From Kordia zhangzhouensis (GTDB lineage: Bacteria; Bacteroidota; Bacteroidia; Flavobacteriales; Flavobacteriaceae): a DNA stretch of 64,000 nt. The notes below the pieces were generated by a model that saw only the letters and a list, made by a program, of their open reading frames with translations, did not search any database and was not told where the DNA came from. The DNA lies in NCBI RefSeq assembly GCF_001005305.1, contig NZ_LBMH01000003.1, positions 434,001-498,000 on the forward strand, in the 5' to 3' direction. This document shows positions 56,018-64,000 of the stretch, piece by piece (positions within the stretch are counted from its first letter, which is position 1; each line of letters starts with the position of its first letter). The position numbers were made by a program, and so were the translations under genes.

Positions 56018-56795
56018 CGATTTTGATGTAGCAGCAGCTCAATATGATAACACGTTTACATATTCTAACATTGGGAAAGCCCAACGCGCACGGGTATTCA
56101 AATATATCAACCCAATTATTCAACAAGCCCACAAATTATCTATTTTAGAATTAAATTGTGGTACAGGCGCTGATGCTATAGAGTTTGCAAAACTAAATCA
56201 TCATGTTATTGCTACAGATATTTCTTCAGGAATGATTGAGGTTGCCCAAGCAAAATCACACCCAACGAATCTCTCCTTTAAAATACAAGACATTAATACA
56301 ATTTCAACAAATACATTTGAGTGTAAGTTTGACTTGATTTTTTCAAACTTTGGAGGTCTAAATTGTTTATCACAAGATCAACTTAGCCAATTCTTCCATA
56401 CAGCTTCAAACTTGCTACTTCCAAAAGGAAAAATGGCATTAGTAATTATGCCCAAACACTGTATATGGGAGCGCTTGTATTTTAGTATAAAACGCGATTC
56501 AAACAAAGCAAATCGACGAAATACCAATGAAAATGTTATCGCTAATGTAGATGGTGTTAATGTAAAAACATGGTATTATAACCCAAAAGATATTTCTGCA
56601 TTGGCCCGAGAACATTTTATTCCAAAGAAAATAAAACCAATAGGTGTAACCATTCCTCCTTCCTATCTAGAAAACTCATTGGCAGCAAAGTTTCCAATAA
56701 TATCTATATGTAAAGGGTTAGACTCCATACTTACCGCTTCAATTTTTTCAAAATATGCAGATCATTTTTTAATCATTTTAGAGAAAAAAAGTTAA
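56010..56795 (+). CDS. Class I SAM-dependent methyltransferase 1
   Basis: A 261-residue cytosolic methyltransferase. Motif I ILELNCGTGADAIEFA and the acidic IATDISSGMIEVAQAK loop define SAM binding, and DLIFSNFGGLNCL is motif II/post II. Its start overlaps the stop of radical SAM enzyme 1 by 8 bases, so the two are translationally coupled and very likely act on one pathway. Substrate unknown. Confidence 0.9.
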   Translation: MHSDFDVAAAQYDNTFTYSNIGKAQRARVFKYINPIIQQAHKLSILELNCGTGADAIEFAKLNHHVIATDISSGMIEVAQAKSHPTNLSFKIQDINTISTNTFECKFDLIFSNFGGLNCLSQDQLSQFFHTASNLLLPKGKMALVIMPKHCIWERLYFSIKRDSNKANRRNTNENVIANVDGVNVKTWYYNPKDISALAREHFIPKKIKPIGVTIPPSYLENSLAAKFPIISICKGLDSILTASIFSKYADHFLIILEKKS

Positions 56796-56934
56796 TCCTG
56801 CACTCCTTACCTCAATTATACGTGATACAATCTTTTTAAGGATTCTTTGTAAATGTGTAAATACTACAGTTCAAACTTTTCAAGTCACTAAAACATCTTT
56901 ATATTTACGTTTATCTAAAAATTGCAGTCAAAAA

Positions 56935-58320
56935 ATGAGCATCCTTCTTACTCATACATACTATCTTTTTGAAGATGAGAAAGAACAACAGATTATGCGT
57001 CCGTATGCACCATTAGGTTTGTTATATATTTCTGCATATTTGAATGAATATGACGTTGAGAATTATGTATATGATGCTACTTTTTATTCAAAATCCGATC
57101 AGCTACAGTATATCAAAGAAAAACAGCCTAAAATTGTTGCAATCTACACCAATTTGATGACCAAAATTAATGTAATTCAATTGGTGCATACATTAAAAAC
57201 AGATGCTCAATATGGTTTCCCTAAGATATTGCTTGGCGGACCAGATATTACATACAATTGCGAAAATTACCTTAACACAGGTGCAGATTTTTTGATTATC
57301 GGAGAAGGCGAGCAAACTACATTAGAACTTTATCAAGCCATTATTCGCAATAGCGATGTAAGTGAAATTGCTGGAATTGCATATCTGGAAAACAAAACAG
57401 TTATAAAAACTCCAGCCCGTGTAAAGATGAAAAGTCTAAAAGAATTGCCTTTACCCAATAGAGCAGCGATTCCAGTTGAAAAATATTTAGAGACTTGGAA
57501 AACGTATCATGGAAAAAGCTCCATGACAGTAAGTACACAACGTGGCTGTCCATACACATGCAAATGGTGTAGTACAGCTGTATACGGTCAAAGTTACCGG
57601 AGAAGACCTGCAGACCAAGTTGCTGCTGAATTAAAAATGCTCAAAGAAACCTACAATCCCGATAGTATTTGGTTTGTCGATGATGTTTTTACAGTTAGTC
57701 ATAAATGGTTAGAGCAATTTCATGCAGAAATTATTCAGCTAGACGCCATTATTCCTTTTGAATGTATTACGCGTGCCGAACGTTTGAACGACAATGTTTT
57801 GCAATTATTAAAAGAAGCTGGCTGTTATAGAATTTGGATTGGTGCAGAAAGCGGTTCTCAAAAAATTATAGACGCAATGGATCGTCGTGTTGAAGTTGAC
57901 GTAGTAAAAACTGCTATTCAAAAAACCAATGCATTAGGTATGGAAAGCGGAACATTTATTATGGTAGGCTATCCGGGCGAAGATGAAGAAGATATCAATA
58001 AAACAATTGATTACTTGAAAGCCGCTAATCCAACACATTTTACCATCACAGTTGCCTACCCAATAAAAGGGACTTCTTTGTATGATGAAATTAAAGATAA
58101 AATTACGGTTCAACCTGAATGGAACACTTCTACTGATCGTGAAATAGATTTTACTCGAACCTATTCTCGAAAGTTTTACGACTATGCTGTTCGTAGAATT
58201 GTCAACGAAGTCAATTATAATAAAGAAAAACTTAGAGGCAAGAATGGAAGTTTATTAACTTCTGTGAAGCTTAAAACTAAATCACTATTGGCAAAAACAG
58301 CCATGAAACTGTACAAATGA
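56935..58320 (+). CDS. B12-binding domain radical SAM enzyme 2
   Basis: A 461-residue paralogue of the enzyme at 54554-56017. It has the cobalamin-type N-terminal domain (RPYAPLGLLYISAYLNEY and GADFLIIGEGEQ), the cluster motif TQRGCPYTCKWC (about 200-207) and the barrel block YRIWIGAESGSQKIIDAMDR. A C-terminal tail of about 75 residues resembles that of enzyme 1. It opens a second sub-block after a 139-base gap and overlaps the next methyltransferase by 4 bases (ATGA). The gap holds no convincing promoter, only a near match TATATTTA. Confidence 0.92.
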   Translation: MSILLTHTYYLFEDEKEQQIMRPYAPLGLLYISAYLNEYDVENYVYDATFYSKSDQLQYIKEKQPKIVAIYTNLMTKINVIQLVHTLKTDAQYGFPKILLGGPDITYNCENYLNTGADFLIIGEGEQTTLELYQAIIRNSDVSEIAGIAYLENKTVIKTPARVKMKSLKELPLPNRAAIPVEKYLETWKTYHGKSSMTVSTQRGCPYTCKWCSTAVYGQSYRRRPADQVAAELKMLKETYNPDSIWFVDDVFTVSHKWLEQFHAEIIQLDAIIPFECITRAERLNDNVLQLLKEAGCYRIWIGAESGSQKIIDAMDRRVEVDVVKTAIQKTNALGMESGTFIMVGYPGEDEEDINKTIDYLKAANPTHFTITVAYPIKGTSLYDEIKDKITVQPEWNTSTDREIDFTRTYSRKFYDYAVRRIVNEVNYNKEKLRGKNGSLLTSVKLKTKSLLAKTAMKLYK

Positions 58321-59069
58321 ACTTAGATTTTAGCCGAATCACGCAACAAAAAAATGTATATTATCTAACTCCTGAAGATGCAAATTTTTCGAAGCATTAT
58401 TTAGCTGTGCGCAAAAAAGAAGATCGCATTTTGACAGACAATGAAGTTCGAAAATTACCTTTTCTACATCGTGATGAATGGCCGTATCGAATTCAATCTA
58501 CAGAACGATTCATAAAATATGTTTCGGAAAAAAGTCAAGCTCAGTGTATATTAACGTTAGGTTGCGGAAATGGTTGGTTTTCTAATAAAATTGCTACTAT
58601 ATCTTCCAAAAATGAAATCATTGGGTTAGACATTAATCGAAAGGAATTGGAACAAGCCGCACGTGTATTTCATAAAGAAAATTTACGTTTTGTATATGCA
58701 GATATTTTTAAAATTACTTCCTTTTTTCAAGAGCAATTTGACATAATAACATTAAATGGCGTAGTTCAGTATTTTTCTGATTTTCAAGAGTTATTTTCTC
58801 TTTTACAATCATTTTTAAAAAAAAATGGGGAAATCCATATTATGGATAGTCCTTTTTATAAAACTTCAGAGATTTTGGATGCAAAAAGACGTACTTTAGA
58901 ATATTATACAGAACTTAATGTACCCGAAATGAGTAATCATTACCATCACCATGATCAAAAATTGGTGGAAAAATTTGACACATTGTACAGCTACAAAAAG
59001 AACATTATCCATAAAATATTAAGAAAAAAAGACTCTCCTTTTTCATGGTATCGTTGGACTAAACAGTAA
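58317..59069 (+). CDS. Class I SAM-dependent methyltransferase 2
   Basis: A 250-residue methyltransferase. Motif I ILTLGCGNGWFSNKIA and IIGLDINRKELEQAARVF bind SAM; FDIITLNGVVQYFSDF is the post-motif segment, and a basic tail ends the chain. It begins on the ATGA stop overlap of radical SAM enzyme 2 and is followed 5 bases later by the SGNH hydrolase gene. It is only distantly similar to methyltransferase 1. Function inferred from context only. Confidence 0.9.
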   Translation: MNLDFSRITQQKNVYYLTPEDANFSKHYLAVRKKEDRILTDNEVRKLPFLHRDEWPYRIQSTERFIKYVSEKSQAQCILTLGCGNGWFSNKIATISSKNEIIGLDINRKELEQAARVFHKENLRFVYADIFKITSFFQEQFDIITLNGVVQYFSDFQELFSLLQSFLKKNGEIHIMDSPFYKTSEILDAKRRTLEYYTELNVPEMSNHYHHHDQKLVEKFDTLYSYKKNIIHKILRKKDSPFSWYRWTKQ

Positions 59070-59074
59070 AAGTA

Positions 59075-60175
59075 ATGGCAAGAAAAAAACTTTTCCAAAA
59101 AACATTGTATTATTTAGTTTCTACATGCATTTTATTGGTCTTAGCTGAATTTATTTTGTCTTTTTTTAACCTTTTTCCAAGTGATTATTATGTGATGACA
59201 CCTAATTCGGGATTTACTTGGGAAATTGACTCAAATGAAATCACTGGAATTCATCAAAATTCTGAAGTTCACTTTGATGAACTTGGAGCACGTTCTATTT
59301 CAAATTTTGAAAACGCCACTCACAAGGTGGTTGTTTTTGGAGGAAGTACTACCGCTTGTTTTGCATTAACGCAAGAAAAAACATGGACGGCTTTACTCGA
59401 AAAAAAATTAGGTTCTCCTTTTTGGATTGGTAATTTTGGACGACCTGGAAATAGCAGTAATCATCATATATTGCAAATGGAATATATGTTAGATAAACCA
59501 GAACTGACGGATACCAAAACTGTAGTAATCATGCAAGGAGTGAATGATTTTGTCGCGTATTTAATTTCTCCTGAACGATATATAAATTCTTCCAAAGAAC
59601 AATTAAAAAAGTTTGCTTTTCAGCATCTTCCCGATGATCATTTGCCTTTTTACAAACAATTGACATTATACAAATTAGCGTCGCGAGCAAAAAGTAATCT
59701 TATTTTTTATTTCAATCATAAAAACCATCTTACTGAAACTGCTATAGACATTAGAGCTTTAAAAAAGAACGCTACAATTATTGAAAAATTACCTGACCTT
59801 TCTGAAGGATTAGCACATTATGAACAAAATTGCAAACAACTCATCAAACTAGCTAATGAAAAAAACGTAAAACTTGTTTTCATTACGCAAGCCACTATGT
59901 GGCGACCTGACCTAGAGGAAGAATACGAAAAGTTAATGGTAACGAGTGGTTTCCAAAATAATGAAGCGTTTTACAGCACTACTGCATTTTATCAGGGTAT
60001 GAAGTTATTTAATGAACGCCTAAAATTGGTTTGCAAGCAAGAAAATATTGATTTTATTGACTTACAATTACCAAAAACAACAGAGTCATTTTATGATGAC
60101 TTTCACTTTAATGAGTCTGGAGCCAAATTAGCCGCAGAGCAAATCTCAAAGGAATTGAATGCCATTTTAAAATAA
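59075..60175 (+). CDS. Membrane-anchored SGNH/GDSL-fold hydrolase or acyltransferase
   Basis: A 366-residue protein with one N-terminal membrane helix (about residues 11-29), so the rest probably lies outside the cytoplasmic membrane. The SGNH blocks are complete: VVFGGSTTACF (nucleophile Ser), GRPGNSSNHH (Gly), QGVNDF (Asn) and YDDFHFNESG (Asp and His). Such proteins add or remove acyl groups on lipids or polysaccharides. It is tightly linked to the methyltransferase, which suggests modification of the exported product. Confidence 0.9.
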   Translation: MARKKLFQKTLYYLVSTCILLVLAEFILSFFNLFPSDYYVMTPNSGFTWEIDSNEITGIHQNSEVHFDELGARSISNFENATHKVVVFGGSTTACFALTQEKTWTALLEKKLGSPFWIGNFGRPGNSSNHHILQMEYMLDKPELTDTKTVVIMQGVNDFVAYLISPERYINSSKEQLKKFAFQHLPDDHLPFYKQLTLYKLASRAKSNLIFYFNHKNHLTETAIDIRALKKNATIIEKLPDLSEGLAHYEQNCKQLIKLANEKNVKLVFITQATMWRPDLEEEYEKLMVTSGFQNNEAFYSTTAFYQGMKLFNERLKLVCKQENIDFIDLQLPKTTESFYDDFHFNESGAKLAAEQISKELNAILK

Positions 60176-60241
60176 TCCAATGGAAACGTCTTTGTGAGAA
60201 ATCCGCCAATAATTAATTCTCAACAAAAAAACTGAATGAGA

Positions 60242-61660
60242 CTATGCTAATTGTTGTTTTTTGAAAAACGTATCTGCCATTTTCTTTTCCAAAGGCAAAT
60301 TAAAATATTTGTGCTTACAACGCCATCTCGCTATTAATTGTAATGGTTTAAATACCATCTTCTGATTGGAATACGCAAACTTTAAGTAGAACTTGAACTT
60401 TTCGAAAAAATCAAATTTTTCTTTACTCACCCAAGGTCCTGAAGAACCTAAAATATCAAAATCAGACCACTCTTGTACCGTTTCAGGTAGTTTATAACCT
60501 TCTTTCACTACATTTTCAGTAATAGTTGTTCCTGGATAAGGTTTAAAATAAAATATTGGTGTATGAAAATTTGGATGCATGCTATTAAGATCTAGCGCTA
60601 CCTTTACTGTTTCTCGTATACTTTCGTCAGATTCACCCGGAAACCCAACAATAAATGGAAATTGTACTGTAATTCCTAAATCTTTGCAACGTTCGGCACA
60701 CATATACACTTGTTCAACTTTGATATCTTTTTTTAGCCAGTTCATCATTTCTTGAGAACCAGATTCAACACCTATCAACAAACGTCGTAATCCAGATTGA
60801 GCACAAATTTTAAAATCTTCAACAGACATACGCGAACCTTGATCGGCACGCATCGTAGCTGCCCATGTAAAATTGAGTCCTTTTTCAATCATTCGTTGAG
60901 AAATTTCAATCACTCGATCACGATAGGTAAAGTACGTTTCGTCTTGTAAATTCAGGTCTGTAAACTGGTATTTTTCATGCAATTGCGCTAATTTATTTAC
61001 CATTACTTCTGGTGAAATAGCCGTCCATTTTCTATTATACACAAATGGATCAGCACAAAAAGTACATCTAAAATAGCATCCTGTAGACGAAATATAATCT
61101 AATTGTCTGCGGCCTTTCTTTGCGAAGTATTTTTCAACATCAATTAATTCATAATTAATATCAGCAAAAGTATCCATTGGAACAATGGTTCTCGGAGGGT
61201 TTTTAATTACTTCCCCTTCTTCGTTTCGATAGCAAATTCCTTTCACTGTAGAAAGGTCTCCTTTTGTAGAAAACACTTCCACCAATTCTCTAAAAGTATC
61301 TTCTCCTTGTCCTTGTGCTGTTATATCAATACACGGTTCGTCTTCTAAGGTTTGCTTTGGAAACAAAGATGTATGCCATCCGCCCCAAATTACAGGAATA
61401 TCTTGACGCATTTTTTTTACAGCTTGCGTAACTTTTAGAGCATCTTTAATTGGTCTTCCTGTTAAAACTGTCGTTCCAAAACACAGAGCTTCATCAATAT
61501 GTTTTTGAATTGTTTCTAAAGGTTTTGCATCGATACGCCCATCAATAATAATAACTTCATATTTATCAGTATCCAATGCAGAGCCAATTGCTAATAAAGC
61601 AAGTGGCATATCAAAAAACACAGCGATTGGATTGTACAATAATACTTTCTGCTTCTTCAA
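60242..61660 (-). CDS. B12-binding domain radical SAM enzyme 3
   Basis: A 472-residue enzyme with the cobalamin-type N-terminal domain (about 1-135; PVIWGGWHTSLFPKQTL is the conserved GGxHxT-like block) and the radical SAM motif STGCYFRCTFC (about 193-200), with LLIGVESGSQEMMNWLKK in the barrel. More divergent than enzymes 1 and 2, so it is not a recent duplicate. It is 31 bases after the GT2 gene on the same strand, forming a two-gene unit that points towards the plus-strand cluster. Proteins of this type act on lipids and cofactors; the substrate is unknown. Confidence 0.92.
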   Translation of the reverse strand: MKKQKVLLYNPIAVFFDMPLALLAIGSALDTDKYEVIIIDGRIDAKPLETIQKHIDEALCFGTTVLTGRPIKDALKVTQAVKKMRQDIPVIWGGWHTSLFPKQTLEDEPCIDITAQGQGEDTFRELVEVFSTKGDLSTVKGICYRNEEGEVIKNPPRTIVPMDTFADINYELIDVEKYFAKKGRRQLDYISSTGCYFRCTFCADPFVYNRKWTAISPEVMVNKLAQLHEKYQFTDLNLQDETYFTYRDRVIEISQRMIEKGLNFTWAATMRADQGSRMSVEDFKICAQSGLRRLLIGVESGSQEMMNWLKKDIKVEQVYMCAERCKDLGITVQFPFIVGFPGESDESIRETVKVALDLNSMHPNFHTPIFYFKPYPGTTITENVVKEGYKLPETVQEWSDFDILGSSGPWVSKEKFDFFEKFKFYLKFAYSNQKMVFKPLQLIARWRCKHKYFNLPLEKKMADTFFKKQQLA

Positions 61661-61691
61661 AATGTTAGGTTAATTTCCCTAAATATACTGA

Positions 61692-62432
61692 CTATTTGAA
61701 TATTGAGAATGACTTTATTTTTCTTTTATGCAAAAAATATTGAATTGAGACTTTTAAAACTCCCAAACCGTATGTCACACTTCGTTGAAAATTAATCGAT
61801 GAGCTCTCACTTGAGTAGGTCGTCGGGCAAGTAATTTCAGCGATTTCGTATCCTTTATTAAAAATTTGACAAATCATTTGATTGTCAAAAATAAAATCAT
61901 CTGAATTATAATCTAATGCAAGAGCATTAATCACTTCCGCAGAAAAGGCTCGAAAACCTGTATGATATTCAGACAATTTTTGATTAATCACTATGTTTTG
62001 AAAAAGTGTTAAAAAACGATTGGCAATGTATTTATACATAGGCATCCCTCCACGCAAAGCGCCTTTTCCCAAAATACGAGAACCCATCACTACTGGATAT
62101 ACGTTATTTGCAATCAAAAACGCCATTGAATGGATTAACTTAGGCGTATATTGATAGTCTGGATGGAGCATTACAATAATATCGCCTCCTAGCGATAAAG
62201 CTTTTTTATAACAGCTTTTTTGATTCGCCCCATACCCTTTGTTCTCGTCGTGTTTAATGATGTGTTCAATTCCTAATGCTGAAGCAACTTTTAAAGTTTC
62301 ATCTGTGCTGTGATCATCTACCAATACTACTTCATCAACAATATCAAACGGTATTTCATTATATGTTTTTTTTAAGGTTTCAGAAGCATTATATGCAGGA
62401 AGTACAATGATGACTTTTTTAGAATTGATCAT
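61692..62432 (-). CDS. Glycosyltransferase family 2 (polyprenyl-phosphate sugar synthase-like)
   Basis: A 246-residue GT-A enzyme resembling dolichol- or undecaprenyl-phosphate mannosyl/glucosyl synthases. VVLPAYNASETL opens the nucleotide-sugar fold, VDEVVLVDDHSTDETL follows, and the MLHPDYQY segment takes the place of the DxD motif. VVMGSRILGKGALRGGMP is a characteristic block of the DPM1-like group. No C-terminal membrane helices are visible. It probably makes a lipid-linked sugar donor used by the GT-C enzyme encoded divergently at 62533. Confidence 0.9.
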   Translation of the reverse strand: MINSKKVIIVLPAYNASETLKKTYNEIPFDIVDEVVLVDDHSTDETLKVASALGIEHIIKHDENKGYGANQKSCYKKALSLGGDIIVMLHPDYQYTPKLIHSMAFLIANNVYPVVMGSRILGKGALRGGMPMYKYIANRFLTLFQNIVINQKLSEYHTGFRAFSAEVINALALDYNSDDFIFDNQMICQIFNKGYEIAEITCPTTYSSESSSINFQRSVTYGLGVLKVSIQYFLHKRKIKSFSIFK

Positions 62433-62532
62433 AAAATTTGGCTTATCTTGAACAAATGCTCAAAAAATAATCGTATTTCTTTATGTTCGCCAATTTAACA
62501 ACTATATTTATATACGCAAAACAAAACCATCA

Positions 62533-63969
62533 TTGAAATTGTATAAACTTACTTCTTCAATTCGTGAGAACGCAATCCTTTTGGTTGTTCCATTTTTAAT
62601 AGTATTCGTTTTGCGAGTCTTTGGTTTTGATGGTCTGTACGGTCAAGATGCGTATGAGTATTTGCGTTATGCAAACGCCATTCAAGAGTACATTCTTGGC
62701 GGTGAACATCCTGGAAATTATTATTGGCCAGTACTCTATCCTACTTTAGGGAGTATGATTGGTTTCCTCTTTGGAAGTACAGCCTTTGCATTGCATTTTA
62801 TCAGTTGCTTGAGTTTTTCTGTTACTTGTGTATACATTTTAAAGACTTTACGATTACTCTATCCAACATCAACAGTTCGCTTTTATTATGTATTGATATT
62901 TGCCGCTTTTTGTCCTTTTCTTTTAAAGATGGGGCTCATTGTTATGTCTGATGCTTTAACGTTGGTTTTTGTTGTTTTGTCATTTTATTTTTTCTTTAAA
63001 TCCTATGTAAAAAGTACTAGTCTTGCTCCTATTTTTTTCTTTGCTACATGTGCTATAATGACACGATATGCATCATTATTTATTACATTTCCATTAATTA
63101 GCTATGCGTTGTATTTAGTATGGAAGCGAAAAGGATTTTTGCAATTACTAGCAGCTTGTTTCTTAAGCTTTATCGTTGTCATTCCGTTTCTTATATTTCA
63201 ATGGGGCGCATTATTTGAAGCATCTTCCAATCCATTTTTAGCAGACTGGTCTGTTTTAAATTATTTTTCACGAAGTTTTTCTACACAAGACGGAACCACG
63301 ACGTATTTACTCCCAAACTTAGCACACATTTTATCTGTATTTTTTCATCCTGGGTTTATCTTTTTGGGAAGTATTCTGTGTCTAATCTCTTTCATAAATT
63401 ACAAGCTTCTTTTCTCATTTTCTCAAAAAACATTATTAATATGTAGTGCTTTGTATATTCTATTTTTAGCAGGAATTCCATTCCAAAATCCTCGAATTTT
63501 AGGCTTAGTGTTTCCATTAATTTTGCTAATCTTGTTTCCTGCTTTTGAAAAATTAATGAGCTACAAATTCTTCAAAAAAAATAGTTTTTTAATCGGAGTA
63601 GTTTCTATTATGTTGCAGCTATTCTTTTTTGCTCTAACATTCCAATTAATTTATGCGCGAACAATTACCGAAAAAGAACTCGCTGAGATGATTCACCCCT
63701 ACGAAGGAACAACTTTATATAGTTTTGATGTAGATTTAGCAATGCAAGGGCGCGGATTAAACTTTGGGTACAAGAATATGTTTATAGAACGATACGAAAA
63801 TGTTCAGTCTGGTGATTTAATTTTATTTGACGCCAACCGTTATAAAGTACAATGGAAAGATAGAAATCCGATGTTAAATTGGGAGTATATGAAAAATAAC
63901 TACCAATTGAAAGTACTTGAAACTCATCCAAAAGGATGGAAATTATACAAAGTTGAGAGTAAAAAATAA
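62533..63969 (+). CDS. GT-C-type membrane glycosyltransferase (ArnT/PMT-like)
   Basis: A 478-residue membrane protein with about eleven helices in the first about 380 residues and a soluble C-terminal domain. The first periplasmic loop has FDGLYGQDAYEYLRYA, in which Asp and Glu take the place of the GT-C catalytic acid. No ATG is available in frame near the start, so TTG 62533 is used, but this is not certain. It uses lipid-phosphate sugars in related families, which fits the adjacent DPM1-like gene on the opposite strand. Confidence 0.8.
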   Translation: MKLYKLTSSIRENAILLVVPFLIVFVLRVFGFDGLYGQDAYEYLRYANAIQEYILGGEHPGNYYWPVLYPTLGSMIGFLFGSTAFALHFISCLSFSVTCVYILKTLRLLYPTSTVRFYYVLIFAAFCPFLLKMGLIVMSDALTLVFVVLSFYFFFKSYVKSTSLAPIFFFATCAIMTRYASLFITFPLISYALYLVWKRKGFLQLLAACFLSFIVVIPFLIFQWGALFEASSNPFLADWSVLNYFSRSFSTQDGTTTYLLPNLAHILSVFFHPGFIFLGSILCLISFINYKLLFSFSQKTLLICSALYILFLAGIPFQNPRILGLVFPLILLILFPAFEKLMSYKFFKKNSFLIGVVSIMLQLFFFALTFQLIYARTITEKELAEMIHPYEGTTLYSFDVDLAMQGRGLNFGYKNMFIERYENVQSGDLILFDANRYKVQWKDRNPMLNWEYMKNNYQLKVLETHPKGWKLYKVESKK

Positions 63970-64000
63970 TTTAATTGTGGAAAGCTGAAAAGATTGTTTC

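Noticed and set aside
1-64000. Prophage, insertion sequence, CRISPR array, rRNA operon or toxin-antitoxin pair
   Set aside because: I looked for transposases, integrases, phage structural proteins, regular direct repeats and small toxin-like pairs and saw none. The window reads as core genome with one accessory biosynthetic block.

Overview
The window is a chromosomal stretch of an AT-rich bacterium of the Bacteroidota, most likely a marine member of the Flavobacteriaceae. The lineage evidence is: a full-length SprA (type 9 secretion and gliding translocon), an Alternative Complex III operon (actABCDEF) with cytochrome c oxidase subunits behind it, Bacteroidota-type TonB proteins, DUF5916 and DUF2723 families, A-rich start contexts without Shine-Dalgarno sequences, and repeated matches to the flavobacterial promoter consensus (TTG, 17-23 nt, TAnnTTTG). 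The genus cannot be fixed by reading alone. No prophage, insertion sequence, CRISPR array or rRNA was seen.

Layout. 1-5.5 kb: end of a probable metallo-beta-lactamase-fold hydrolase, a small membrane protein, a RemB/Wzi-like outer-membrane barrel, two tandem TonB paralogues, and a gcvH-vanZ unit. 5.5-13.4 kb: the giant sprA directly behind ruvA. 13.5-19.4 kb: NADP-malic enzyme, queG with a cytochrome P450, ruvB. 19.5-30.8 kb: one long minus-strand respiratory operon, actABCDEF-ctaCD. It passes electrons from quinol through Alternative Complex III to an aa3-type oxidase; no subunit III gene is in the window. 31-36 kb: a small SPOR-domain protein convergent with the rimP-nusA-infB translation/transcription operon. 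36-41.5 kb: a universal stress protein and a three-gene ABC/HlyD/TolC export operon whose ABC ATPase motifs are badly degenerate. 41.85 kb: tRNA-Gln(TTG) with its own promoter and terminator. 42-53.5 kb: DUF2723 GT-C-like enzyme, polysaccharide deacetylase, a cysteine-less thioredoxin fold, a membrane metallophosphoesterase, DNA polymerase I and a DUF5916 outer-membrane protein.

53.6-64 kb is the accessory part and the best candidate for an undescribed pathway. It encodes a winged-helix/nucleotidyltransferase-like protein, three B12-binding radical SAM enzymes, two SAM methyltransferases, a membrane-anchored SGNH hydrolase, a polyprenyl-type GT2 glycosyltransferase and a GT-C-like membrane glycosyltransferase. 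Two radical SAM-methyltransferase pairs are evident tandem duplicates with overlapping reading frames. The content suggests synthesis and C- or O-methylation of an unusual glycolipid or surface glycan. The product is unknown.
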